In this document: positions 1-12,071 of the stretch, piece by piece
Layout of the letters: every line of letters starts with the position of its first letter
How positions within the stretch are numbered: the stretch's first letter is position 1
Assembly: GCA_034509425.1 (NCBI GenBank)
Contig: JAVTVJ010001186.1
Coordinates: forward strand, 62,001-126,000
Source: Eopsaltria australis
Lineage: Eukaryota > Chordata > Aves > Passeriformes > Petroicidae
DNA length: 64,000 nt
Direction: 5' to 3'
The notes under the pieces: model-generated
What the model saw: the letters and a program-made list of their open reading frames with translations, nothing else
What the model was told of the DNA's origin: nothing
Database searches by the model: none
Translations under genes and position numbers: made by a program

Positions 1-250
1 GCTGCTCTGCGGCGGCAGCAGGAGAAGCGAGCGCCGCCGCCCGAGCCAGGGCTCCGGCTGTCTCAGACACCGCCGTCCCGGGGCCGTCCTTACCTGCACC
101 GCCCTGGTGGCGGCCGCCATCTTGCTGCCCATGGTGAGGAGCCTGAGCGGCAGTTCCGGGCCCCGCCCACCACCACAGCGCCCGCCGTGGGCGGGGCCGC
201 TGCCTGCGCGCGGGGCCCGGAGCTGCGGCCTGGCCCGCCGAGCAAACCGC
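1..250 (-). promoter_or_regulatory. CpG-island promoter of MRPS36
   Basis: This stretch is very GC-rich with frequent CpG and ends sharply near 250, where AT-rich DNA begins. It covers the MRPS36 start codon, the first donor site and the beginning of intron 1. Upstream of the ATG (133-250) is the likely transcription start region. No TATA box is visible, as is usual for housekeeping mitochondrial genes. Confidence 0.7.
94..132 (-). CDS. MRPS36: MRPS36 (KGD4) first coding exon, partial gene
   Basis: The minus strand reads MGSKMAAATRAVQ and then a consensus donor GTAAGG at 88-93. This matches the conserved start of vertebrate MRPS36 (human begins MGSKMASASRVVQ). The family protein was first listed as a mitochondrial small-ribosome protein and is now regarded as KGD4, which recruits the E3 subunit to the 2-oxoglutarate dehydrogenase complex in the mitochondrial matrix. 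The rest of the gene lies beyond the left edge. The first ATG (132) is preferred over the in-frame ATG four codons later because the family keeps MGSKM. Position next to CENPH supports the call, since CENPH and MRPS36 are neighbours on human 5q13. The exon lies in a CpG island. Only 13 codons are visible, so the assignment rests on a short match plus synteny. Confidence 0.85.
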
Positions 251-289
251 TTCATCGCGAGTTAAATAACCTCCACACAAAATAAAACA

Positions 290-1076
290 TTTTCAGGAAA
301 ATCAGCGTTTTATTTCTATTATTAAGATCAAGCCAACCAACTAAAAAAAAAAATCTGGTAAGTTAAAAGTGAAGTTACACACCAAGGTAACAAGGGACAT
401 TACACACTTCTGAAATGTGCTACACCCCAGGAGTTGATATCCTTCAAACAGTTAAAAACACCAACTAAAAAAAAAGCGCAAATGCTAGTGAAGACATGTA
501 ATTAAAACTCTGCTTAGCTGCACAGTCGACAGTATGAAGTCACCTCTGCAGACAAATCACTGCTAACAAGAGCATAAAATTTCTGGTGTTTAAAATAATA
601 CATAATGCCTTAAAAACAAAAATAATCCCAACTTCAGACTTGCTAATAAATTTTCCAGATTGAGCTTTCCACTGGGACAGAGAAGGGTCATGCATCCCGC
701 TTAAGCTCCACAGTCTGCTGGTCCCCAGGAGTGGGGTACAGCAAAGCCTCAGTTTAAGTCCACTTCTACATGAAACCTTGAAACCTTTCTTGCGTTATTG
801 TTGCTTTTCAGAGGAAAATGAACGCTTGAGACAGGACAGCTTGAGATGCGAATCTTCAGGTAGTTTCATTTCATCAGCTCTACTACCCGTTCAAAGGTTT
901 GTTGTCTACCAGAAGATTAATTTCATTTCAAAGAATTGCTTGGACACACTCTAATTCTCTAGAGAGAACAGCTTTCAGAAGGGTCAAATTTTAAAATTCT
1001 TGAAGTGTGTTTTTGAGATACATGAAATCTATCAAGTTTATTAAAATGCACTGTGTAAAACACCATGTCTCCTGAC
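290..1076 (-). other. CENPH: CENPH 3' untranslated region
   Basis: This is the AT-rich sequence after the CENPH stop codon. The last plausible poly(A) signal on the minus strand is AATAAA at 309-314, so cleavage would fall near 285-300. That leaves only about 150 bp to the MRPS36 start codon. The exact 3' end is inferred from the signal alone. Confidence 0.55.
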
Positions 1077-4000
1077 TCACTGAAGATAGACATTTTTTTC
1101 AAGCTGCAGAACAATTGCCTTTAAAGTCGGATCTTCTGCCCAGTTAACTCTGCTTCCAATTAAGATGTTCTATAAATAAGAAGGATTTACAGGTTAAAAC
1201 AAGCCCTGCAAAGGACAATTCTTAGTAATCTCAAAGAAAGTCTGCTTTTTAATTTTTAATTTGAAAGCACTTGAAATTCACAAGTCTTTGAAGTAGGCAG
1301 GATGGGGGGAAAAAGGAGAAAGGGAAGTATTGGTTTAGATCCTATTGTTGATACATAGACAAAAAAAAAACCCCAAATCCATGCTTTTTGATTTTTTAGA
1401 GGGGCTGGCATACTACTTCTATTTTAAACACAGAAACCTAGAGTACATTTTTAACAATATGAAATAAAATTTGCCTCAAACACAATATAACACAGTTAGC
1501 ATTCTCACCCTGCCATTCTGGATTGAAAATGGGAATTTAAATTTAACCAAAGAGGATTTGCTTTACTTAGGGCTCAGAAAATTTCAGGAATACAAAACCA
1601 GGAGATAGTTTTAGACTCTGATCTAAATCCCAGTAAAACATTACATTTCTCAATCTCAATTTGAGATGTAGCAATGTTATCAATGCAAAACAGCAGAAGC
1701 CATGTCATGCAGAGCAAAAAGTCAGAACATTCTTTCTGTCCTTGACATTCTTATGCAGCCTGAGACCCTTCCATCCTAACCCAAACCATGAGGTTTTCTT
1801 CCTCACTTTGCTTGACTCCACACTCCAGGTGACCTGCCAGTACAGACTAGTCAGCAGCCCCTGACACATGGATAACCAAAAGGGCAGAGGCTGTGCTGCT
1901 GAAAGAATTTGGAGGCTGGCCGTGGCTGCAGGCCAAGGCTTTCAGGGCTGTAGAGGGTGACACAAGCAGAGAAGGCATGTGGTCAGAAGGGGCAGATGGA
2001 AGCTCACTGCTAATCTGAGATTAACACTTATTCATTTTTTCTAACCATGAGATGGGGGAACCGAGGTACAGAGGTGACTCAGAGTAGAAGGAAATACAGC
2101 CATTACTGTGACAGACATTCTCCAAGAAAGCTGCATTACTTTTCTGTTTTTAAAGAAACAAAGATAGATTGATAGACTGTCTCTAAACCCTGCAAAAATT
2201 AATGCAAAAATATTTGTGACAATTTTATGCTCTTAGCCTTTAAAGCAATAGAAGTCTTCCTTCTGTACACATTTCTTCCATTACCACTGTTAAACTTAAA
2301 GGTTTTAGAAAACACAATGTTGTGTTGTTAAGTTATATTAGCCATACAGTATGTTATCTTGAGTGTAATGAAAAATTGTAAACATGGTGCTAAAAGCCAC
2401 ACAACATTACCTGGAACAGGTTTTGAATTATTGTAGTCATCTGTCTTTCTCCTTCTAATTTATCAAGCATCCTCTCTGTTTCAGTGTCACTCAAACTTTC
2501 TTGGTCCTCCTTTTTTCTTTTCTTCATGATCTGAATTTGCTGTAGTTTCTCTCCATCTTTTTTTAGTGCTGTTACATTATTAGGAAAATTAAGCATTAAG
2601 TAGTTAGGTGAACAGTAGAACTGATGATACTCTTTTTCCTCACAGCCACTAAAGAACTTCCACTGCAATAACCTTAATTTCACACTCCACTCCTTCCCTC
2701 CAATATACCTCAAGATATTTTTTTCATGAAAGAGGCAAGGCATGTTATGGCTACCTGGTATCAAACTACAAAAATTTGCTCCTTGGCCAGCAGCAAAACA
2801 GAAAGTACATTGTATACTGTCTGCATTTCCCTCACACAGGGACTAATTTGCACCTCTGTCCTATACCCTGTTTTTGAGTGCCACAACTTTTATAGGTCTT
2901 TTTTTATACCTCTTAAAGACCCTTACTCCTTTCTCAGATTTCATTGAAACCAAATTCCAAAATCATACAAGGAGCATATGGACCTGACCAATGAATATTA
3001 ATAATTTTATAGGAAACCAGGCTAAAAACTAGACTGATTTAAAGTATTTAGGGGCAGTTCATATGTTGAAAGAATGCTGTCAGAGCATTTCTTCCTTTAT
3101 TTGCAAAGATAGCAAGTACATTCATTTTTCCCATGTGAACAGTTATTTTATTGTGTTTATTCATTACTGTCAATATATACACAACTCCCTAAGTGTGAAT
3201 CAAACAATAGCTGTTAAAATTGGTGGCACACCTCGTCATGAAAGAAAGAGCATTCAAAGAACACATTTACTATGTGAAGTTCTGAATATTGACATCTCAT
3301 CTAAATTTGACCCACTCTAAAATGTCTACTGAATACCAATATATACATTTCTTTGTATGTAAATCCCCTTCCTATTCTGCAAACACCTCATAAATGTGCA
3401 GTATGACAGAAAAGTATCTGTAGGGCTGATTTAAATGACTAAACAATGTGTAACTTCCTGAGAAGCTTACATGAAGCAATAAAATGCTGCCACGTTGTTT
3501 TTGAGTGTTGTCTTGCAATTCTCATTCTAATGTGTCAGTCTGATGTTCAAGTAGGGAACACACCAGCTCATCTCTACAGTACTTCCTACTCTTTTAATAA
3601 GTTTTATAACTATGTTGAGTTTTGTTACTTCCCATGTAAATTAATATTGCTACAAGAACAGCTTCAAAATATGAACTATATGAACTCTACATTAAAATAC
3701 AAACCAAAGTCAATACAGATAAGACACTTACAGAGTCTTTTCCTTTTAATGTCAATCAGCTGCTGTTCCTTCTGATGTACTTGCTGAAAGGGAAAAGCAA
3801 AGTATTTTCCAGACTCTTGTCTTCAAAAATATTTAAAGATTCTAATTCAATCCACAAAAACAGCTAAGGGCAACTCTAAAACAGACTTACTTACATGCTC
3901 ACTTTAAGTAATCCTCTCAATAATTTTGACAGCAGTAGGAGCTGCACCCGTATCACCACATATTTTACTTTGAATGACTTGTGCAGTCCTGTTGCTTTCA

Positions 4001-7000
4001 AAGTGCAGTCCTGCCTATGCTGAGGTTGGTTGACCTGCACAACAGTAACAGAAACTACAACTGCCACTTACCTGCTGATATTCAATTATTGTCCGGCTGA
4101 GCAATACTATGTGTTTCATTGTTTCCAGGATCAGACTAAGGAAGAAAACAGATGCATACCTTAAGACCACTAATATAAGTCAATATCATAAATGTTTTAA
4201 TCAACTTTATTTGGTTTAAATAAAGAATTTCTCATTTCTCCTAACTGCAAAATAGTACTATGTGTCTGCACACTTCTTTTTACAGTTAATAGACTCAGTA
4301 TCATTATAGAGGCCAAAGAGTTCCCTTATTTCCCTCTCAGTTTCCCTAAGATTTCATTTAAGTCTGTCCAACATTTTAAATCACAGAGTTTGGAAGGCAT
4401 CAAGAAAGCCTAGCCATCTGGAAATGGCTATGAATTAAAGCTCCTAAATCATGGAGGTGCAATCTCTTAGCTGTAATTCTGACAGAAATTAAATTTCTCA
4501 TATTACACTTCATATGCATCCACCTGTTAATACTGGGTAGGAAATGAAAAGTTACTTTTAAGTATGTTTAAGCTTTCCGTTCTTTTTCAAAGACATTTTG
4601 CTCCTACACAGTTAATTAATAAAGGCAGCAAAACAGAGGCAAGGCCCTGTAACAAGTCTGTGATACATGCTCAGCTATTATAAATGCAGGTAACTCAGGC
4701 ACTAAAGACAAAAAGCTCTTTGCTCTTTGACAAGCAGTTGTCACTAGTGAATCAAGGGTTATGATCTCTGTAATCAAAGGCGGGTAAATTCAGAGCCCAA
4801 CTGTAAATCTGCCATGGGCATATGAGGTCTGATCATGCTGATTCTAGCCAGAAGGTAGACAGTATATCATTCTGTCAAATCTAGAAAAAGGAAGCTTGCT
4901 TTCAGAAGAGGTAAAATGAAATAATCTAGAAATGTGTCACAAGAAACTGTGCAAAGTCCATTCCTTTCTAGCCATCTGACCCCCAAGAACACCTTACCGT
5001 GAGTCCTCATCACCTTCATACATTTTGCTTCTCAGGGCACCCATAATTTGGATCCTGCATAGTGTAAAAAATAACATATGACTGATGAGAACTTGTAAGA
5101 AACTGAGAGAAGCAGGAAACAGTGAAGCAGATTTAAATAAGTAATAGAAGAAGACAATTTCCAGGATTCCACTTTTGTCTACTTTCACACTGGAATTATA
5201 GAAACAAAATACTCAGTACCTTTTAAATATCATATTCCTTAAATAATGGGGTTTAACTCTCAGGACAGGAAAGAAGTATCAATGATTATTTGTGAGAGTG
5301 ACAACTCCTTTTTCTCTTGACCAATATATTTGGATACCATTAATCCCAGAGTCTGCAGAAAGGACTGGGCAAAGCTGAATTCAAATGAACAGCCATGTAA
5401 CACATGGGATGTCTAACATTATCAACTTTCATCTTTTCATTGGCATTTGGAAAATACTGCCAAGAAACATGCTTACTGATCTCTACAGTCACTCTTCCAT
5501 AGCTGTGAAAGAACTTTTGAGTTTACACATTTCAACTGGTAAGTTCTTAGTTTTTGTGGGTTTTTTGTTTGTTTGTTTGTTTTTTTGTTTTATTTTCTGC
5601 AAGATATCCATCTGCATTCCTGTGGTTCAATGGTACTTAAAATCTCTCCAGTCTCCCATATCGCTTTAAAATCCCGTTTAATCAGACCTATGTATATATG
5701 CATCTGTATATGCACACACACAGAGGAAACCTCCAAATAAAGGGTGAAGAAAATTCTACCTTTGCAATGCCAATGTCTTGTTCTGGAAAGAGACTTTTAC
5801 TTCATCTACATCTCTTTGCAAACCCTGTGTGGCACTGAAAGACAAAAAGCAGAAAGACAACCTGAGTGTGAAGATAACAGTTTAAAAGCAGTGTCACATT
5901 TTAACTTGCTTTCTACATATCTAATGCAAGAATTTTTTATGTGAGACAAATTATTAGGGCCAGGAGTAATTTAGCATGTGGAACTATATTAGTGAATTCT
6001 AGCCATCACATAAAGAACTGCAAATTTAGAAGCCACATCAGAAACGGAAGTACATTAGGAGAATGAAAAAAGCATTTCTTCCCCACATTTTCTCTTAGTT
6101 TCCATTATTTTCACCAAAGTTCTCCAAAGTACTGATTGTTAATCCAGCACTTCACTAAGAAGGAATAACTAGGAGAGAATTTTTAAGTTATCCATTGACA
6201 TACCTCTGGATAAATTTTTCTTCAATTACAGGATCAAGGCAATTTTCTTGACCTGCAAAAGAGAACATCAGTAAAACAAGCACAACAGAAACTTTTAAAT
6301 ACAATATATAGAGCATAAAGGATCAGCATTTTTTGTGTGAACAAGTTATTTCTTACTTCTACTTCCAAGCTTTATTATCTCTTTTACTGTTAATGAGACT
6401 ATGCTATCAATCAGCTGTATCAAAGCTGTAGGTTTTAAAATATTTTAAAGCTGTAGGCTTTAGAGTACTTTAATTTAGCACTTTTTAGATGAGCCAGAGC
6501 TGGTTCATGATGTTGATCTATGTATGCCACTGGATGCTTCAGTGGAAGAGCATGTACCCAATTGCACCCTGGGCTATACTAGAAATGTGGCCAGCAGGTC
6601 AAGGGAGGTGGTTCTGTCCCTCTGCTGTGGTCTGGGCTGACCCCACCTGGTGTGCTGCATCCAGGCCTGGGATTCCCAACATAAGAAGGACATGGATCTC
6701 TTGGAGCATGTTCAGAGGAGGGCAATGAAGATGATCAGAGGGCTGGAGCACCTCTCCTATGAGGAAAGGCTGAGAGAATGGTTGTTCAGCTGGGAGAAGG
6801 TTGTGCAGTAACATTGCTGAGTCCTTCCAGTCCCTTCATGGAGCTTAGGAGAGAACTGGAGAAGAACTTTTTACCAGGGCATGTAGTGACAGGACAAGGG
6901 GGAATAGCTTGTACTTGGAAGAGGGTAGGTTTAGATTAGCTATACTATGGGATGGTGAGGCACGGGTAGAGAGACTGCCCAGAGAAGCTGTGGATGCCTC

Positions 7001-7803
7001 ATCCCTGGAAGTGTTCACGGTCAGGCTGCCAGGGTGGATAGGGCTCTGAGTAAGACGGTCTAGTGGAAGGTGTCGCTGCACGTGCTGGGGAGTTTGGAAC
7101 CAGGTGTTTTTATCGTCCCTTCCAACCCAAATCATCTCGTGACTCTACAGGTAATGGAAACACCTTTAACCAGTATTGCTGCCAAACACTTTGCCAGACT
7201 TTTGGCAAGACTTCACCCCCAGTGACCAAATTTCTCAAAACCATCACTACATGTCAGAGGAGTCTAAAGTTCAAACCCAGCAAAGAAGGGAAAGGGCAGT
7301 GGGCAACAACTATATGGCACCTTTGTAAACGTTCAAATACGTTTTACAAACTGCCTCGAAAACGCGGTAAAACGTACAGCCAAGGAGAAAAAAAAATCAT
7401 TACCGTAAGGAGCACTTTTGATAAACAATTAAAGATTAATATATATATGCCACATCGCATTCTTTGTTAGTGCAACATCCCACTGCGAGGAGGGATATAC
7501 TTACTGCCGAGAACGGCCGTGTTGTACTCCATGAACTGCTCCTTCATTCGGTTCCTCAGGCTGCGGCGGGAGTAAAGGGACAACGGTCAGAGGCTGCGCA
7601 TCCATTCATCCCAGCCCTGGGCTGCTCCCCGTCCCGTCCCTTCCCGCCGGCACTAACCGGAGCAGAGTGAGGACATCCATGCAGCCGGTGTCTCCGCTGC
7701 CCTGGACCCGCGCCGGGGCCGGGGCCGGGGCCGGGGCCGGGGCCGGGGCCGGGGCAGGCTCCAGCTCCTGGGTCAGCGTCAAGTCACGGCTTAGCGCCGC
7801 CAT
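1077..7803 (-). CDS. CENPH: CENPH, centromere protein H (8 coding exons)
   Basis: CENP-H is a subunit of the constitutive centromere-associated network, in the CENP-H/I/K/M group at the inner kinetochore. Coding exons (minus): 7658-7803, 7505-7560, 6204-6252, 4998-5054, 4072-4135, 3732-3783, 2411-2568, 1077-1169. All introns are GT-AG, phases agree throughout, and the total is 675 nt (224 aa; human about 247). Landmarks are [10 protein letters not shown] near residue 42 (human MTLLLRLR), [30 protein letters not shown] and the conserved C-terminus VNWAEDP followed by LQLEKNV. Most of the protein is charged and heptad-like, as expected for a coiled-coil family. The N-terminus is divergent and holds (Pro-Ala)8 at residues 16-31, encoded by a GGGGCC array. 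The first ATG is chosen because it gives a leader of family-like length. Met42 is an alternative start. Confidence 0.93.
5555..5600 (+). repeat. (GTTT)n / T-rich low-complexity tract
   Basis: A run of GTTT units and T homopolymer lies in CENPH intron 3. It is a simple repeat with no coding potential. Confidence 0.8.
6545..7150 (+). mobile_element. CR1 LINE 3' fragment in CENPH intron 2
   Basis: The sequence matches the 3' end of chicken-repeat-1 elements. It has the stretch encoding the reverse-transcriptase C-terminus (for example [28 protein letters not shown] codons near 6,695-6,790, with substitutions), then the 3' untranslated region ending with the typical 'ccttccaaccc' block near 7,120. 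It is 5' truncated and its frame is broken. It lies in an intron, sense to the plus strand and antisense to CENPH. Confidence 0.85.
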
Positions 7804-7960
7804 CGCTGCACCTTCGAAACGCGCGGCTCCCGGCGGCCCGCGCGCCCCGCGCCTGCGCAGAGGGATGGGGGGGGGCAGCCCTCAGCTGCCCTGGAGGGCG
7901 GGGCGGGCCTAGCGCTCAGCGGCCCTAGTACAGTACACGCGCGGGAAAAATAAAATAACA
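7560..7960 (-). promoter_or_regulatory. CpG-island promoter of CENPH
   Basis: A GC-rich, CpG-dense block covers CENPH exons 1 and 2 and about 150 bp upstream of the start codon. It drops abruptly to AT-rich DNA after about 7,940. No TATA box is seen near the likely transcription start. Confidence 0.65.
7713..7754. repeat. (GGGGCC)7 hexanucleotide tandem repeat inside CENPH exon 1
   Basis: Seven perfect CCGGGG units run head to tail. The G-rich strand is the plus strand, so the CENPH-coding strand is C-rich and reads alternating GCC and CCG codons, that is Ala-Pro. With flanking codons this gives (Pro-Ala)8 at residues 16-31. Because the unit is a multiple of three, changes in copy number keep the CENPH frame. 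The G-runs satisfy the G-quadruplex pattern. Confidence 0.95.
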
Positions 7961-8204
7961 TTGGCAGAGCACTAGGTAAAGCGCAATAATCCTTCCCTCT
8001 CATCTAGTGTTCGCGTGGAGATAGAAGCAATAGGTGCAAGCTACTAACGGAAGTAAAAAACAGACTGCAAGAATTACACACTAAATGAAGAAAGCTGCTG
8101 CATAGAACCAGAGACTTATTTGGGTTTAAGAGCAAGTGCAGCTGTCAACCCAGCACACTGATCCTGTTCACCATTAAACCATGACCTCATGTGTCATATC
8201 CACA

Positions 8205-8300
8205 CATTTTTTTGACCATGCCCAGGGATGGTGACTCCCGCACAGCTCTGGGCATCTTGTTCCACTGTCTGACTACCTTGGACAGCCTCTGTAATTGTCC
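8205..8300 (-). mobile_element. short CR1 LINE 3' remnant
   Basis: The plus strand reads like the reverse complement of the CR1 3' region: 'agggatggtgactcc', then a 'ttgttccactgtctgac' block. The typical CR1 counterpart is a 'cagggatggggactcc...cctgttcca' pattern. It is short and diverged, so its boundaries are approximate. Confidence 0.6.
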
Positions 8301-8810
8301 AAGAGAGGGTAGAGTACGGCTCCACCAGTCAATCTCTCAGAGTCCTCAACACTTTCTCCTTCCTCTTTGAGCTCTGCCACCAGGCTGAGCAGATCATCCA
8401 CTTCACAGAGCTGTTTTCTCTGCTGCCCCCACGTCTAACGTGGCAGACACTCCACCACCAAACCAGCAGAGCTCATGCCAATGCTTCTGTCCATCGAGCA
8501 CCCCGGGTGAGCAGCCACAGCCCTGAGCTGCCCCCAGAGCCACCCAAGCTCAGCACTGCTCACATGCTCCAAGGACACGCCTCAGCTGTAGGATGAAGGT
8601 AACTCTACTGCCCTCCCCACCAAAACAAAAAAAAACAAAAAATGATAACAACTTATTAAAGTTTAATACAAAGAAGGTACTTTGTATACACACTGAGCAG
8701 CATTCTGCGTAAGTTCAGACAGGAGTTAAAAATTTTTAGCCAGATACCATATAATAGGAGGGTACAACTGTTCAATGGTGCTTATCTTGGTGTTGGCAGT
8801 GATGGTGATG
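8300..8810. other. intergenic sequence, nothing recognised
   Basis: This segment lies between the CR1 remnant and an LTR-like block. It has a moderately GC-rich part, then an A-rich part near 8,620-8,660. I see no exon, RNA gene or identifiable repeat. Confidence 0.5.
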
Positions 8811-9085
8811 CCTTAAAGACCTAGGAGTGAAACAACACACTTCTGAGGCAATATTGGTATAGGAGATAATATAAAGGCTGGTCTTTATTGGAGGCCTCCA
8901 TGGGCAGATATGGAAAAATGCCCCCCCCCTCCCCCCCATATGGGGTGAATGCAGTTTTATAAGTTTAGCAAATTAGCATAATTGACAAGAATTCCCGATT
9001 AGAAGCACAAGTGATGAAGTAATTCCCCCCAGTCCAACCCTCTCTGCAGTCTAGCACTTACCTGCAATATCAGTGTTGTGTTCCA
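8811..9085 (-). mobile_element. LTR-like endogenous retroviral fragment with TATA box and poly(A) signal
   Basis: On the minus strand a TATAAAA motif (8955-8961) is followed about 65 bp later by AATAAA (8884-8889) and then a short stretch like R/U5. That is the order expected in a long terminal repeat. A C-tract sits at about 8,921-8,938 on the plus strand. No retroviral coding sequence adjoins it. The family is not named, and the edges are estimates. Confidence 0.5.
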
Positions 9086-9640
9086 CTGTGGGAAATTGCA
9101 AGGAGTTTTTTTAAAATTAGATGATCAGGAACGAAATTAAGTCAAACGAGACAAACATTTGTATCTAAGAACCATTTACTCGTAACGAAAAACAAAAGGA
9201 AGTTACTCTGCTAAAAAAGGCTAGAAAAGACAGAGCAAGAGGAAGAAAAATGGAAAAGGAATGGGGGGGAGTGTGGGGGGTCAGAGAGAGAGACAGACCA
9301 AGAGAGGCAGAGCGCGGTACCCCCTGATGTCCGGGAGTGCTGTGGGCGTCCCTGAGGCTGGAGGGCTGTGCACGCTGCCCACCTGGACACGGCTCCCGCG
9401 GTGAGGAGCTGAGGGGCCTCTCAGGAAGGAGGTCCAGAGCCTGCACAGGGTTGTGGCGATGGGCTGGCTCGGAGGTGGGCAGGGTTGGAAGCAGGTGGCT
9501 CAGGCAGGAATGCGAGAGGCGTTCAGGGCGTTGTTCAGGGCGTTGTTCAGGGACGCAGGGAGGCAGGAAAGATGTGGGAGCGAGCGAGAGCCAGCAAGGG
9601 CAGGAGAGCCAAAAGGCAGGCTGGGGCCAGGGCAAAGAAT
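9086..9640 (-). mobile_element. left part of an antisense LTR-like element split by a CR1 insertion
   Basis: This GC- and purine-rich sequence appears to be the 3' half of an LTR-type element whose 5' half lies beyond the CR1 element, at 12,072-12,551. It includes three near-identical copies of a 12-bp unit (gcgttgttcagg) at about 9,517-9,552. The join is inferred from the shared purine-rich style on both sides of the CR1 copy and from the LTR start signal on the far side. I could not confirm a target-site duplication. Confidence 0.4.
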
Positions 9641-12071
9641 CAGGGAGGCCACCAAGGCTGACATCCTGGTGGGAGTCTGTTATAGACCACCCAACCAGGA
9701 TGAGGAGGTAGATAACTTATTCTACCAGCGGCTGGAGGATGTTTCAAGATCACCAGCCCTTGTTCTTGTAGGTGACTTTAACCTGCCAGATATCTGCTGG
9801 GAGCTCAAAACAGCAGAGAAGAGGCAGTCCAGGAGGTTCTCAGAGTGTATGGAGGACAACTTCTTGTCACAGCTAGTGAGCAAGCCTTCCAGGCAAGGGA
9901 CTACACTAGACCTGCTGTTTGCAAACATAGATGGGCTGGTGGGAGATGTGGTGGTTGGAGGCCAGCTGGGGCATAGTGATCATGAAATTGTAGAGTCTTC
10001 AGTATTTGGTGGAACAAGGAGGGGCATAAATAGAACTTCCACACTGGACTTCCAGAGGGCAGACTTTGGCCTATTCAGGAGACTTATTTGGAGAGTTCCT
10101 TGGGAAGCAGCCCTTAAAAACAAAGGAGTCCAGGAAGGATGGGCATGCTTCAAAACAGAAATCTTGAAGGCACAGGAACAGATTATCCCTGTATGCCAAA
10201 AGATGAGCAGACGAGGAAAATGACTGGCTTGGATGGGCAAGAAGCTTTTGAAGGAACTAAGGAAAAAAAGTGGGTGTATCACCTTTGGAAGGAGGGTCTG
10301 GTATCTCAGGAAATGTTTAAGGGAGTTGCTAGGTCATGTAGGAAAAAAATTAGAGAGGCAAAAGCCCAATTAGAACTCAATCTGGCCACTTCTGTAAAGG
10401 ACAACAAAAATATTTTTATAAATACATTAAGGGCAAAAGGAAGGGCAAGGACAACCTCTATTCTCTATTCAATGCAGGAAGGAATTTAGTAACTAAAGAT
10501 GAGGAAAAGGCGGAGGTGCTTAACACCTTCTTTGCGTAAGTCTTTAGTCGGAAGACGGCTTGTCCTCAGGACCACTGTCCTCCTGGGCTCGTAGATGGTA
10601 TCAGGGAGCAGAACCTTCCCTCTGTAATCCGGGAGGAAGCAAAGACCTGCTGAGCCACTTAGACGCTCACAGATCTATGGGACCAGATGGGATCCCACCG
10701 TAGGGTGATGAGTGAGCTGGCAGATGAGCTTGTGAAGCTGCTCTCCATCATTTACCATCAGTCCTAGCTCAGCAGGGAAGTCCCAGATGACTGGAAGCTG
10801 GGCAATGGGATGCCCATCCACAAGAAGGGCCAAAAGGAAGATCCAGGTAACTACAGGCCAGTCAGCCTGACCTCAGTACTCAGCAAGATTATGGAACAGA
10901 TGCTCTTGAGTGCCATCACACAGCACCTACAGGATGGCTGGGGGATCAAACCCTGCCAGCATGGGTTTAGGAGGAGCAGGTTGTGCTTGATCAACCTGAA
11001 CTCCTTTTATGACCAGGTGACATGCCTGGTGGATGCGGGGAAGGCTGTGGATGTTGTCTATTTGGACTCCAGCAAGGCCTTTGACACCGTTTCCCACAGC
11101 ATACTCCTAGGAAAGCTGGCAGCCCATGGCTTGGACAGGAGCACTCTTTGCTGGGTTAAGAACTGGCTGGATGGCTGGGCCCAAAGAGTGGTGGGGAATG
11201 GTGCTGCCTCTAGTTGGTGGCCAGTCATTAGTGGTCTGTGTTGGGCCCAGTCCTGTTTAGTATCTTCATTGATGATCTGGATGAGGGGATTGAGTCTGCC
11301 AACAGTAAATTTGCAGATGACACCAAGCTGGGAGCATGTGTCAATCTTTTGGAGGGTAGGAGGGCTCTGCAAAGGGACCTGGGCAAGCTGGATAGATGGG
11401 CAGAGTCCAACAGGATGAAGTTTAGTAAGTCCAAGTGCCAAGTCCTGCACTTTGGCCACAATAACCCCAGGCAGCGCTACAGGCTGGGGACAGAGTGGCT
11501 GGACAGTGCCCAGATAGAAAGGGATCTGGGGGTACTGGTCGACAGCTGACTGAACATCCACACCTCGAGTGCTGTGTCCAGTTCTGGGCCCCTTAGTTTA
11601 GGAAGGATGTTGAGAAGCTTGAACACATCCAGAGTGGGGCAACAGAGCTGGTGAAGGGCCTGGAACACAAGCCCTATGAAGAATGGCTGAGGGAGCTGGG
11701 GTTGTTTAGCCTGGAGAAAAGGAGGCTCAGGGGAGACCTAATCACTCTCTACAACTACCTGGTTTTAGCCAGGTGGGAGTCAGTCTCTTCTCCCAGGCAA
11801 CCACTGACAGAACAAGAGGACACAGCCTTACGCTGTGCCAGGGAAAGTTTAGGTTAGACATCAGAAAAAATTTCTTCACTGGAAGAGTGTTAGGATGCTG
11901 GAATCATCTGCCCAGGGAGATGGTGGAGTCACCATCCCCAGACTTGTTTAAAAAAAGACTGGATGTGGCACTCAGTGCCATGGTTTAGTTGATGAAGAGG
12001 TGTTAGGTTAGGTCACAGGCTGGACTTGATCTCGAAGGTCTTTTCCAACCTAGTTCATCCTGTATAAAAAA
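9641..12071 (+). mobile_element. CR1 LINE, long but 5'-truncated and inactivated
   Basis: It encodes pieces of CR1 ORF2 in order. The endonuclease C-terminal part has GVCYRPP, the VGDFNLPDICW motif near 9,765-9,800 and SDHE near 9,978. The reverse transcriptase has YRPVSLTS, VVYLDSSKAFDTVSH (11,054-11,098), SIFIDDLD and the catalytic KFADDTKLG (11,308-11,334). The C-terminal [18 protein letters not shown] segment follows. The frame shifts several times (for example near 10,200, 11,230 and 11,550) and has stops, so no intact product is made. The 3' end at about 12,050-12,071 has the CR1 'ggtcttttccaaccta' block, then an A-run instead of the usual octamer repeats. The 5' endonuclease half and ORF1 are absent. 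It occupies the region where 3' CCNB1 exons would be expected. Confidence 0.93.

Noticed and set aside
9165..9711. Open frames of 124-156 codons with low complexity
   Set aside because: They lie in purine-rich, repeat-derived LTR-like sequence with an internal 12-bp tandem repeat. They are not a protein gene.
9641..12071. Host gene with reverse-transcriptase-like exons
   Set aside because: The motifs, order and 3' end are those of a CR1 LINE. The breaks are random frameshifts without splice sites.
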